NCBI GenBank assembly: GCA_019918135.1
Contig: WBZZ01002713.1
Location: 41,001-105,000, forward strand
DNA: 64,000 nt
Origin: Paulinella micropora
Lineage: Eukaryota > Cercozoa > Imbricatea > Euglyphida > Paulinellidae
Direction: 5' to 3'
Shown: piece after piece, positions 31,900-41,951 of the stretch
How positions within the stretch are numbered: position 1 is the first letter of the stretch
How the letters are laid out: the number at the start of each line of letters is the position of its first letter
Notes under the pieces: generated by a model
The model's database searches: none
What the model was told of the DNA's origin: nothing
The model's input: the letters and a program-made list of their open reading frames with translations, nothing else
Program-made: the position numbers and the translations under genes

Positions 31900-33666
31900 C
31901 TTTACCCTCAGGGCCTCTTCATCCTTGCTTAGGCTTGATGAAGTCCCACCTCTTGCTAGTAGCATTGGGGCAGCTGTCTTTTCGGTGGTCTTTCTTTCCT
32001 GGGCAGGCTGGGCATGAGTGACGAAAACGACAGTTCTCACCGTAGCTGCAGACCTCGCCCTCCGCCCAAGCCCAACACGCCTTGTTGATTAGTTTCCCTC
32101 GACGATCACCAGGTGTCGACTGACTATTGTTGTTACCATGGAAGGATTACCACGATTGGTTTCCCCCCCGGCCTGACACATCACCATTAACGTTAGAGAG
32201 TGGGACAAGGTGAACGTGACAAAGTTCAGAAAACAAAGTGCCTTTGTGCCACTCTCCCAAACGAGACATGCTTCTCACAGCCCAGTCCCATGCAGCCACA
32301 GAAGCAATAGTATATTTTTTCAAAAGCAGTTCAACAAATCTGTAATGTTCCCACATGTCTGCTGCATGTGACGTCCAACAAACAGCATACAAACCAATCA
32401 TAATGCTAAGCAGGTTGAGCAACCCCCCAGCAGTAGCCTTGGGCTTGCCACTCGATTTGTCCTCTCCGTATAAAACACGGTTCGACCCTCCTTCCAACTC
32501 ACTCGTATGTATTGGTTCCACCCCTTTCTTGAACTTCTTCAACACGGCATGCTTTACATTCTCTGATCCTCGTCTACCTTGAAACTCACGAAACAACCTT
32601 GTTCTGTCTTCTCCAGATGTTGCATTTTCCAATCCAATAGCAGACAGCAAAGCGTTAGGTGCAAGACCTTTGTCAGTCGCAGTTTCCACCAAACGTTGTC
32701 GAAGGATTGCGTTGGCCTCTTGTACTTGCTTGGCGAGTTCTTCGTTAACGTTGAACGTAACAGATTTTCCTCCCGGCCCAACTTTGCGATTCGAAGCCAG
32801 AAGACGCTGAAGTTTCTTTTGCTCTGCAAGGGCTTCTTCCAATGCAGCATCAACCTGTCCTTCCTTGCCTTCTCGTAGTTCGTCATTTAATTTTCTGCGC
32901 TTCTTGGAGGCAGGGTTGACTTCTTCTTCCTCGTCTCCTCCGCTCTCGTCTGAATGTAATTCACTTTCGTCTTCGGGGACTAAGTCGATTTCGTTTCTTA
33001 CAACGTTCTCCCACTTAATATCCCCGTCGACAATTTGCTGTGCCATGCCTCTCGCCAACAACCTTTTTTTTGAGACCCTTTTTGACCTCGTCCGTCTTAC
33101 CGAAATGAACGTCCGCCAACTTTCGAAGCGAGGTGTGGGGGTACAAGTTGCTGAGGTGAGTAGCGATGGCCGTAGTTCTCCCCTTATTCTTTCTGTCCTT
33201 AATAATACTCTTGAAGTCGTTGATAGACTTGAGGAAAGAATCCTTAGTCACTTCTCGCCAGGGGAGTTTTCGTAAACGCTTCAAGGTCTCCATCCTCGAC
33301 AACTGGACGCTCATCAGTCACGGAGTCCAATACTACTTTACCAGTATGGTCAATAAATTTGAATAACTTTTCCGGCACCTCCCAGCGTAAGAAACCCTTC
33401 GGGATTCGTACATCCCAACTTTCTTCCAAGTTTCGAATAGATACAACGCCAACTTTCTCCTTGAGGTTCTTAAGCTTGCCGGTGACGCGAATTGTTTCGG
33501 CGTTTTTGCCAAACCTCGTGAATAAAGACTCAGAGTCGATCTCCATGCCGCAATGAACGAAACACAGCAACCAATCTTCAAGCCCATCTTTGCCTCGGAA
33601 GCCATGATCAAACGCTTTGCTCTTTTCCAACTTCGAAAAACTGAGCAGACAAACAGAAAAAAACAT
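31900..33666 (-). pseudogene. Gag-like protein of the DIRS-type element, frameshifted and with a stop
   Basis: Coding signal passes through three phases: about 33666-33250, 33290-33070 and 33061-32147, each change fitting one extra base (the second at an A-run near 33068). An in-frame TAA (32149-32147) follows NQSW. After it the same frame continues to a zinc-binding block (about 32077-31960), CWAWAEGEVCSYGENCRFRH then SCPACPG...H...C. A Cys/His block of this kind near the Gag C-terminus is usual in DIRS-type elements. The central part has an acidic, Lys-rich nuclear-type segment (PASKKRRK). Confidence 0.7.
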
Positions 33667-33798
33667 AGCCGGAACAAACCAACCGCGCCAGCTTCACTGG
33701 CGTGCCGGCCTTACTACCAAAAGAGAAACGGTCAAATAAAAAGTAACGGTCTCAAATAAATTTTAACGTCGATTAACTCCGGCCGGAGCAAACCATAA
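33615..33798. repeat. Split direct repeat B, distal copy
   Basis: Marks the 5' end of the element on the minus strand. Differs from the inner copy by about a dozen bases and a short deletion near the end. Followed by A(24) and C runs. Confidence 0.88.
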
Positions 33799-34130
33799 TT
33801 AAAAAAAAAAAAAAAAAAAAAAAAGCAAAAGCAAAACATCACAGCAACACCAACGCCCCCCCCCCCCCCCCCCCCCTCCCCGCCGACCCCCGCCCTATCT
33901 CTACCCACCTCAAGCCGTCCCCCCCCCCCCCCCCCCCCGCCCCCACTCTCCCTCTCGTGCACCCCCCCCCCCCCCTTGTCTCAAAGTTCCTTTGTCTGCT
34001 TCTGCCATTCCAAACCTCTCTCCTTCTCGCCTCCCTTGTCTTTTGCGCTTGTCCTGAAGGCTTTTTCTTGCTCTCTCTCTCTCTCACACACGCAAAGCCG
34101 GAAAGGGAGGAACAGGGGGAGGTCAGGTGC
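33799..34130. other. Poly-A and poly-C spacer
   Basis: A run at 33799-33823, C runs at 33857-33875, 33919-33937 and 33962-33974. Upstream of the RhoGEF gene. No other feature. Confidence 0.65.
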
Positions 34131-36145
34131 ATGAACACCAGGGTGGGCGAGCTCAGGGTGTGGGCACTGGGCTTCATTACTGAATACTGCCGGCTACAAT
34201 GCTTGTACGTCAAACCGCTAACGCGCATGCTCGTGGAGGGGCACCGTGACGACGGGAGCAGTATTGTTTTTTCCATCTACGAGTCCTTGCTGGCGTCGCT
34301 GCACACCGTCGCCAGCACTATTCTCACCCAAACCACCCTGAGCCATGAAGAGGTAGCGCAGGTAATTCAGCGCGAAATTATCCCGCGCCTGGACTCTTTC
34401 ACACGCTGGCACGCTTCTACCGACACGCACATGACGTGCATCAAGGCCGCCATTGCTGCCTCGAGCAGGGGCAAGGCCTGGCTGCGAGCCGTCAGGACCT
34501 TGGTCCACAACCAAGACCTCGCCGCGGCCCTTAGCTACCCGTAGTACTACGCGCAACTGCTGGCGCTCTGGGGCCTCCGGGAGACCCTGCCGGACGGGGA
34601 TGCGCTGCGTCTGTCGCTAGTGTCCGCGAAACGCCTGGCGGACAAGGGCTTGTTCGATCATATCTACGGGAGGCTGGCGCAGTTTCTGCAGTTGTCCAGC
34701 CAGCAGCAGTATCCCAGCGGCTTTGGCCTGCTTTTTTTTTTGTCTTGACAAGCCCGGCGGGCGCCACGGCGCGTCCTACCTGGAAGTGCGAGCCTTTGTC
34801 TATCCCGACTGCCTCATCTTCTGTTCGGCCAGCAGTTCGGAACCACAATATCAGGGCGTTGCCACCCATCTCTCCCCTGCACCCCGTAGATGGTGCGGCG
34901 GACCCCCCCGCCAACGCCAGACCGCTGGCTGCAGGCGTCAGGCTGATGATGCACCAGCGGAATTTGCGGTTTGTGACCCCGCCCGAGCAGGCGCCCGAGT
35001 GCCAGCCCCAGCTTAGGCTGAAACACCTTGGGCAGTACGATGAAGCACAGGGCACGGATTTGCTGCTGCACGTGCCGCCGGGGTCCTGCAAGAGCTGGGT
35101 GGCCCTGCTGCGCGCTACGGGGGTCTATGATTTAGATAGCAAGCAGAGCGCAGCCCTCGTGAATGCGATCCGTGGGTCAGGCGCCGCTCTTGACGCCTCG
35201 CCGACTCCCTCGCCGATTTCCACGCCTACCAGAAATTCCTGGGACAGCTTGACGGGCAGCACCTCCGAGCCGCGACCGCTTGTGACCAACGCGGACGGGC
35301 CGCACGCTAGCTCACCCACAGAAGAACAGGTGGGCGGCGGGGCCGTGCCGCCCGCACCGCCCCTGCTTCCTCCGAAGAGGGACCATCCTCCGCGCCGCAT
35401 TTCCGCCGAGCTAGCTGTGGACACGACGGGCGCCCCGCTACACCGGCAACGTACACTGCCACCTTTACCCAAATTTCATTCAGCAGATTTGGGAACGGGC
35501 TCTTTAGGCACGACCGTCTTTGTGTTGCCTCGCAAGCTACCGCTACCCCCAAGAGCGAGCAGCTCAGAGCACGGCCTGCTGTCGCCGACAAGGTGCCCGC
35601 CTCCCCTAGATATAAAAGCTCTAAACAGGCCTCACCCACCGGCGCCTAACACGGTGCCGCCCCGCCGCCCTCGCGGTACGCTGTCCGGCGTTGCGAAACC
35701 AGCTGAGGGAGAGCCACCCGCTCTGGAAGACGACGTGGCTGACAATTTAAACGGGCCCGATTTCGAGGGCCCGGTAGAACTCCCGGCCCCACAGTCCTAC
35801 AATAGGATCGCGTCAGCACCCCCCGTGCTGACCAGGCACAGAAGCTCCACTTGCTACAGTATGCCCGAGCCCTGCACGAGCAGGTCTGTGAACCGTGGGG
35901 AAGCTAGGGGCGAGCCGGGCTCGCCGAGACACGGCCTGCCCTTTGGTGCAGAAGATCTCCAGCACCAACTCCTAGAATTACAAAAAACCCCCACGCTGCA
36001 AAATAGAAGCTTTAGCTTGGAGTCGCCCGGCTTGTTGCAAGGCAGGCTGAACTCGCGTCGCAGTGTTCTGACGCCTTGCTCCGACGACTCGACCAGCGAA
36101 GGTTCAAATGGCTTTGAAGAAGAAAAATGCAACAACAAGAAATAA
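34131..36145 (+). pseudogene. RhoGEF-like (DH-PH) protein with Pro/Ser-rich tail, interrupted
   Basis: From ATG 34131 the first ~190 residues look like a DH (Dbl homology) domain. FITEYCRLQCLYVKPL resembles conserved region 1, VFSIYESLLASLHTVAS the following helix, and DLAAALSYP...YYAQLL the last conserved helix. A TAG at 34542-34544 falls in that helix; CAG would fit. A T-run near 34732-34741 and a second site near 34880-34905 each shift the frame by one. Between and after them the sequence fits a PH domain, ending in GTDLLLHVPPGSCKSWVALL. The remaining 300 residues are Pro/Ser/Arg-rich with SH3-type PPLP and PPRP motifs. DH-PH proteins load GTP onto Rho GTPases at membranes. The domain call is by pattern only and needs a profile search. 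Confidence 0.55.
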
Positions 36146-36354
36146 AAAATAGAGACCGCACTTCTATCGATTTCCAAAGCCGGCCGGTCAGCAGCTAGAC
36201 CCCCTTGCGGCATCCTCCAAAAAAAAGAAAGAAAGCAGTTGCTTTTAATAAGATTGTCTTTGCGGGCGGGGCGCGTGTTTGGGAAAAAAAAAAAAAAAAA
36301 GACAGTCAAGAAGATGGATAGCGAGCATCTTGGCGATGGATAGCGAGCGTCTTT
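36146..36354. other. Spacer with a short direct repeat
   Basis: GATGGATAGCGAGC occurs twice (about 36313 and 36335). A run of about 18 A lies at 36283-36300. An AATAAAAAAT near 36140 overlaps the previous stop and could be a polyadenylation signal. Confidence 0.5.
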
Positions 36355-36877
36355 TCAAGGATTCGGCACCATGCTCTGCATCGACATCTTCTCCTCGAAT
36401 TCAGCGAAGCGCCAATGTTTGACCAGCAACGTGTGCTGTTTCTGTAAGATTGCTAATCTCTTACTTTTTTCAAACAGAGAGCGTAGGTAGTCCTCGGCGG
36501 CAATCATGAGTGCATACAGGGCTGATTTGTTGTATCTCTCGACCTTGCCCCCGATTTGCATAACTTGTCTGTACAAGCGTCGGCGGAACGGTGCCCGCCG
36601 CAGTGCGAAGTGGTTCAGACTAAACTTTTGGGTCCTGTTGCACTCTGCGTTCAGCAAGCGGTAGCGCTTGATCACTCTCTTGGGACGTTGTTCGGGCTCT
36701 TCCTCGTGCTTTTTCTTTTTTTGTTTTCTTGTCGCTCTTCTTGTCGCTCTTCTTGCTGTGAGTCTTGCTGTGCTGCTTCTGTTTCTTCTTGTTGGATTCA
36801 TCATCGGCCTTCTTGGGGACCTCGCGCGCCTTCTTGCGTCTGCTCTTGCTCTCGTGGGCATATTTCGTACGAGCCAT
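36355..36877 (-). CDS. Highly divergent histone H3-like protein, one frameshift in the tail
   Basis: ATG 36877 begins MARTK, as canonical H3 does, then a long Lys/Ser-rich tail. In an A-rich run near 36710-36722 the coding frame shifts by one base. The second frame gives the histone-fold part: an RRAPFRRRLYRQVM alpha-1, a loop, then SALYALMIAAEDYLRSLFE as the long alpha-2, AILQKQHTLLVK as the loop-2 strand, and RFAEFEEKM as alpha-3. Order, spacing and pattern match the H3 histone fold from the LPFxRLxREI helix to the C-terminus. Sequence identity is low, including at surface and modification sites. Candidates are a centromeric-type H3, a lineage-specific variant or a captured viral histone. 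The frameshift is probably a homopolymer error or a pseudogene lesion. Confidence 0.65.
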
Positions 36878-37918
36878 TGTTGTTTTTTGACCAGCAGCTT
36901 GTGGTTTATGCTCTTGCTGTTGATTCTAAACAAAACACAAGGGGAAGGGTGGGGAGGGGACCGCCTCCCGCAGATGCGCTTGTTTTTGGTCATCGCGCCC
37001 CCTCCCTCTCTTCCCCAACACTGTTTTTGCCCCCCCCCCCCCCCCTGCCTCTCGTCTGCCCCTTCCCCCCCTCCCTCTCCCACCCGCCCTCCTTTCTTCC
37101 CCCCTCCCGTCCCCTCTCCTCCCTCATTGCTTCCCCCACCCCCCCCCCCGCCCCCCCCCCCTTTCCCCCACCACGCTCGCTTACACAACCCCCTCACCAC
37201 GCTCGCTTTTTACAAGTGGAGAGGGGGGAGGGCCGGGGGGGTGGGCGAAGGGGGGGGGCCAAGGTGTGCTAACTATTTCTTGATCCACTTCCTTCTTTTT
37301 CTTCTACCTGCTGGCTTCCCCGCCCCCAGCTCCCCCTCCCCCCCCCCCTCTCTCTCTCTCTGTAGTCTCTTTAGAAGCCCGTTCCTTTTTTTTTTGTTTT
37401 GAACGAGCAGAAGAAGAAGAGGAAGAAAAAAATGGTGGGGGGGGGGGGCCGGAGGGGAGGCTAGCCGAACAAGATCTGCCAGAAAACCGTGTGTGGGAGT
37501 AAGGGGGGGGGGGTGGGGGGCGGATTTTCTGCACCCCTCTTCGCTCTGCTTTTTTTTTTTTACAAGCTTCCCGGGGAGGCGGCCGGGGGGGGGGGGGGCG
37601 CGGCCTTCCCTACGCTGAAAACCTAAGAAACAAAAAGAGCCTGTAAATAACACCTCTCCCATTCCTCTCTGCCCCCCGCCCCGCCCCCCGCCCCGCCCCC
37701 CCCCCACCCAATTATTTGTACCCCTTCTCCCCTCCCTTTTTTCTGTCCATCCTTTTTTCTTTCCTCCCCTGCCATCCTCCTCCCCCTCCCTTCCCCCCCC
37801 CCCCCCCCCCCCCCAATTCACAACCCTTTCTCCGTTTGTTTTCTTTCCATTCTAGTAGCTCTTTTTTTTTTTTTTTTTTTTTGTCCCTCCCCTCGTTTCC
37901 CCTCTCCCCCTCGCCACC
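36878..37918. other. Long C/T- and G-rich spacer
   Basis: Many C runs (37029-37044, 37138-37160, 37795-37814), G runs (37437-37448, 37503-37519, 37586-37597), (CT)n near 37349 and a T run (37861-37882). The frames here are low complexity in both strands. I see no gene. It presumably holds the promoters of the divergent flanking genes. Confidence 0.55.
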
Positions 37919-37994
37919 GTGTTTTGTTTTGGCTCAGGCCATGCCGCAACCCACCGTGTTTTGTTTTGGCTCAGGCCATGCCGCAACGAAAGCG
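37916..37994 (+). repeat. Tandem duplication spanning a start codon
   Basis: ACCGTGTTTTGTTTTGGCTC followed by AGGCCATGCCGCAAC occurs twice in direct succession, about 38 bp apart. Each copy contains an ATG in the context GGCCATGCC. Only the second ATG (37979) is in the long coding frame; the first reads a different phase. Confidence 0.85.
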
Positions 37995-38890
37995 TGGCGG
38001 CAGCAATGCGGAGATTAGGACACGAGGCGAGCAGGCAGGCCCCTCGCGCTGCGTTTTCTTTGGTGCTGAACCACCCGTCTCGCTAGACGCCGCCAGTGCG
38101 GTCTGGGTCTTTGAACATTACCTGTACGAAAACGCTCTAAGGCACGACCTTCTAGAAGAAAAGCGTCACAATGGACACCCTGAGGCACGCGAGCACTACA
38201 GCCTGCAGCTTTCGGACCAAGAACTGGCCATCCTTGCCGAGGCTATGATAGGCAGACCCTGGCAGTGCTTTTACGAACACATGGATAACTCACACGACCC
38301 CTGCCTGGCTAACAGCGAAAAGATTCAGAGCTGGGGCTACGTTGCCGCCACCAGGTATGATGCGCAAGCGAGATCACTGTTCATGTACACGTACCCGTAC
38401 GACAATGAGGAGGGGATCACCAGCGTGCGGCGCCTGCGTGACCCCGACGGCCCCAAGGGCGCTAGCATCCAGCACGTGCGCAACATCGTAACCAACCAGG
38501 CCTGGGTGCTGGAAAATTCGTACTGCAAGCGACTTCATGGGCGAGTGCGCGCTGGCGCCCGAGCACTGCTTTGTATACATGGAACCGGTCACCACTAGCT
38601 GGGACGTTAATCTGCCCAACCAGACCGCGGACCTGAGCCGTCTGGCTTATAAGGAAAATTACCTAAACCGCGCCTCGCACGCCGCCGGCGGGGGGTGGGA
38701 CAACCTCTTAGTCGCATTCAATCCCGCCCGCAAGCCTTGGGGCGTTCTTTGCTCGCCCCCGCTACCAACAGTGGGGGGGAAAAGAACGGGCGGGAAGGGG
38801 CGCACGAAAGAATGCACGGCGTTCGGGGGGAGGGGCTGTTGGTCAGGCTTGCACTCCCGCCCCGCCCCGCCCATTTCAGGGCCTCGGTAA
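37979..38890 (+). CDS. Orphan protein with one probable frameshift (about 300 residues)
   Basis: ATG 37979 (MPQRKRGGSNAEIRTRG) starts a basic N-terminus, followed by a mixed alpha/beta region rich in aromatic residues (WVFEHYLYENALRHDLL, CFYEHMDNSHDPCLAN). Near 38530 the frame is better in the next phase, continuing through APEHCFVYMEPVTTSWDVNL to about 38760 and then Gly/Lys-rich sequence. It stops at TAA 38888-38890. That TAA is part of CGGTAAGC, which resembles a splice donor, so the gene may splice onwards. No family is recognised. Confidence 0.5.
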
Positions 38891-38965
38891 GCGTTGGGCG
38901 GGGGGCGGCCTAATTCGGAATCTCTTTGAAAATCTATACCCAAACAAGCGCTGGACTTGCTAGCC

Positions 38966-39427
38966 ATGAAAACCTATTCCTTGCACAGCAACCGGCCCGT
39001 GATGGAGACCACTGCAGAAACTAGGCTGACCCCTACCACCGTGCCAATCCCGCAAGTAGTCATCGAGCAGGCGGCGGCTCCTACGGAGCCACGCCCCGAC
39101 GTCAGACAGGGTGGCTGGGGCAGTATTAGGCGCGCACTGGCAGCACAGAAAACCGCCCCGGCGCAGGCGGTGCAAGTAGAACCGGCCAAGTCGGATCTGC
39201 AGCAGAAGCTCGTTTCGGCAGAGCGCCATGCGGCGGCCTCTCTCATGAGCACGGCACCGGAGGTCCTGCACAAGAGGGCCCGCAGTGAGTTCGAGGCACC
39301 AGCAGCTCAGACCACCGCTGATGATCACCCGTTCGGGAAGTATTTTATCGGAGAAAATACTCTGAAGCTGCGCATGCCGGAAGGCCACTGGAAATCAATG
39401 CGTGGGAGAGCTGAGCGGTCCGGGTAA
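38966..39427 (+). CDS. Orphan, 153 residues
   Basis: ATG 38966 (MKTYSLHSNRPVMETTAE) opens an unbroken frame to TAA 39425-39427. The product is rich in Ala, Gln, Pro and Thr in the middle and more structured at the end (HPFGKYFIGENTLKLRMPEGHW). A TAG just before the ATG (38960s, CTTGCTAG) could be a splice acceptor for the preceding gene, although the phases do not match in the simplest model. It has no recognisable domain. Confidence 0.45.
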   Translation: MKTYSLHSNRPVMETTAETRLTPTTVPIPQVVIEQAAAPTEPRPDVRQGGWGSIRRALAAQKTAPAQAVQVEPAKSDLQQKLVSAERHAAASLMSTAPEVLHKRARSEFEAPAAQTTADDHPFGKYFIGENTLKLRMPEGHWKSMRGRAERSG

Positions 39428-39950
39428 AAAAGACCCGCACAAAAAAAAGAGAATTGAAAAGAGAGAGAGAGAGAGAGAGAGGGTGGGGCTGGACGACCGC
39501 CCATTCTTTTGTAACCTCTCTCTTGCACCAAAAACCTCAAATTTGTGCACGTCCGCGCTTTTCTTGCGCGGGTGACAGTCCTCCCCAGCTATTTCGTTGG
39601 GCTTGGTTCTCTTGTCTGACGCGGGTTTCGTAGAGAAGGGCAGGTCGAACGGGGGCAGGTTATGTTCATGCAAAGTCAAGACAACTCGCTCTTTTTTTCT
39701 TTATTAAAAGTTTTTGTTGGTCTGAAACAGACCGAAACGCAAGAGAAAAGGAAAAATCCTAGTAAACTTAATGTGCCCGGCGCGCCAGTGATTTTGTCTA
39801 GAGGTTTGCAATTTAATACGATAGATTTTACTTTTTGTTCTAAGAATTGTGTCCGGCGGAGCCGATATCTCCGTTGTCGTCCGGCAAGAAAAGACAAAAA
39901 AAGAAAGGAAAACCAGTAGATGGCCATTGTCGAGGCACAACGACTATGCA
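39428..39950. other. Spacer with a possible minus-strand exon
   Basis: (GA)n at 39460-39481. A minus-strand frame from 39679 reads a plausible Lys/Pro-rich segment of about 70 residues before running into the (GA)n tract. It could be a first exon, but nothing confirms it. Confidence 0.3.
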
Positions 39951-39952
39951 CA

Positions 39953-40432
39953 CGTACAACAGCTCTGTACACACGACAATACACACACAAACACACAAAC
40001 ACACAACCTCACACACACACAGACACACAAACACACGCATACAAACACACACACACACACAGACACACAAACACACGCATACAAACACACACACACACAA
40101 ACACACAAACACACACACAAAACACACAAAACACACAAAACACACAAACACACACACACAAACACACAACACACACAAACACACAAACACACACACAAAC
40201 ACACAAACACACGCACAAACACACGCACAAACACACACACACACACACACAAACACACAAACGCACACACAAACAAACACACACACACACAAACACCCAA
40301 ACACACACACAAACACCCAAACACACACAAACACCCAAACACACACACAAACACACACACACACACAAACACCCAAACACACACACAAACACCCAAACAC
40401 ACACACACACACAAACGCAAACACATAACAGG
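39953..40432. repeat. (CA)n-rich microsatellite block
   Basis: About 480 bp of CA repeats interrupted by AAA, CCC and G-containing units. All long frames through it (Thr-His or Cys-Val repeats) are artefacts. Confidence 0.92.
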
Positions 40433-40547
40433 ACTGTGGCACACACCTGCAAACAGATCTGTACACACAAGTACACACAAAACAAGGACTACTGCACACG
40501 AAACTGCGAGCCAACATTAGACTGTGTGCAAAAAAAGATTTGGGATG

Positions 40548-40830
40548 TTGGCACGATTGCGCAAACCCAATGTTGGCACCATTGCGCAAACCCAATGTTG
40601 GCACCATTGCGCAAACACAATGTTGGCACCATTGCGCAAACCCAATGTTGGCACCATTGCGCAACCCAATGTTAGCACCATTGCGCAAACCCAATGTTGG
40701 CACCATTGCGCAAACCCAATGTTGGCACCATTGCGCAAACCCAATGTTGGCACCATTGCGCAAACCCAGTGTTGGCACCATTGCGCAAACCCAATGTTGG
40801 CACCATTGCGCAAACCCAATGTTGGCACCT
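40548..40830. repeat. 25-bp tandem repeat, about 12 copies
   Basis: The unit is TTGGCACCATTGCGCAAACC followed by CAATG, and is almost invariant. One copy is 24 bp and a few have single changes (for example ACC to ACG in the first, GTTGG to GTTAG in the sixth). Every unit contains the 8-bp palindrome TTGCGCAA. There are no spacers between units, so this is a satellite, not a CRISPR array. 25 is not divisible by 3, so it is not a protein repeat. Confidence 0.93.
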
Positions 40831-40969
40831 ATGATCGCCCCAAAAGCCCATGGAAAGAACCGCGTAGTTATGTAATTTTTTGACGCAAAAATAATTTTGG
40901 AAGGGGGCGCCGGGCAGTTTTTTAGTCTTTTGTGCTTGGGGTCTACTGCTACGCTGCAGAATCAAGAGC

Positions 40970-41105
40970 ATATGCTGTGTGTGTGCATTCTTGTGTGTTT
41001 GCAAAAGAAATTAGGTGGGTTGTGTGTGTGTGTGACACTATGCAGAAGGAAATGTATGAGTTGTGTGTGCATTCATTTTTGCGTGTGTGCAAAAGAAGGT
41101 GCGTG

Positions 41106-41145
<40 letters not shown>

Positions 41146-41243
41146 TCTTGCGTGTGTGCGTGTGCGTGACACTGTGTGCAAAAGGAAATGCATGCGCTGT
41201 GTGTGTGCATTCATTTTTGCGTGTGTGCAAAAGAAGGTGCGTG

Positions 41244-41279
<36 letters not shown>

Positions 41280-41700
41280 TCTTGCATGTGTGCGTGTGCG
41301 TGACACTGTGTGCAAAAGGAAATGCATGCGCTGTGTGTGTGCATTCATTTTTGCGTGTGTGCAAAAGAAGGTGAGTGGGTTGCGTGTGCGTGACACTGTG
41401 TGCAAAAGGAAATGCATGAGCTGTGTGTGTGTGCATTCATTTTTGCGTGTGTGCAAAAGAAGGTGAGTGGGTTGCGTGTGTGTGACACTGTGCAAAAGAA
41501 GGTGAGTGGGTTGCGTGTGTGTGTGACACTGTGCAAAAGGAAATGCGCGAGTTGTGTTTGTGTGTGTAAGTGTGTGTGTGTGCAATCTTGCGTATGTGTG
41601 TGTGTGTGTGTGTGTGCAAAAGAAAGTGCGTGGGTTGTGTGTGTGGTTGTGCGCGTGTGTGTGCAAAGTCTTGCGTGTATGTGTGTGCATACAAAGAAAT
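40970..41700. repeat. GT-rich minisatellite with units of about 100-130 bp
   Basis: Successive units contain GCATTCATTTTTGCGTGTGT, GCAAAAGAAGGTG, a (GT)n stretch of variable length, and GTGACACTGTGTGCAAAAGG before AAATGC. At least five units or part units are visible. The frames through it are artefacts. Confidence 0.85.
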
Positions 41701-41951
41701 GCATGGATTATGTGTTGTAAATCGATAATCTAAACTCTTCCGCACGTCTTTGCACCCCACGCCCTTGGTTTTCTTGGTCTGTAAAAAAACAGGCCTTTTT
41801 TCATTGACTCAACCACGCACAAACGCGGTTACGACGGATTTGCCAACAATATCTGATGGAGAACCACGAGGTGCTCACGAATTCGTTTGTTCTTTTTCTA
41901 ATAGTTTGTCTAGGACAAACTGTATAGGACTTCAAAGAATTCAAAGCGTTT

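Larger units (their letters stand above)
26551..33798 (-). mobile_element. DIRS/Ngaro-type tyrosine-recombinase retrotransposon with split direct repeats
   Basis: Read on the minus strand, the order is repeat B (33798-33615), gag-like, RT-RNase H and tyrosine recombinase frames, repeat A (27510-27250), repeat B again (27249-27060), about 250 bp of unique DNA, and repeat A again (26810-26551). This A1-ORFs-B1A2B2 layout is the split direct repeat of Ngaro/PAT-like elements of the DIRS order, which integrate through a tyrosine recombinase rather than an integrase. The A copies (260 and 261 bp) differ at a few bases; the B copies at about a dozen. All three coding regions carry nonsense or frameshift changes, so this copy is probably dead. 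A strong hairpin lies at about 27040-27086. Confidence 0.85.

Noticed and set aside
28309-34544. An alternative genetic code in which TAG/TAA mean Gln
   Set aside because: Several apparently intact or well-ended genes terminate in TAG, TAA and TGA at positions that fit natural protein ends, and one of the interrupting codons is TGA. Decay or error explains these better.
38887-38965. Intron joining the genes at 37979 and 38966
   Set aside because: Donor-like GTAAGC and an acceptor-like CTAG are present, but the phases do not join the two frames in the simplest model. Kept only as a possibility in the gene entries.
40548-40830. CRISPR array
   Set aside because: The units are contiguous with no unique spacers, and the context is eukaryotic.
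39849-41760. Many long Thr-His and Cys-Val repeat frames on both strands
   Set aside because: They are translations of (CA)n/(GT)n repeats with no other support.
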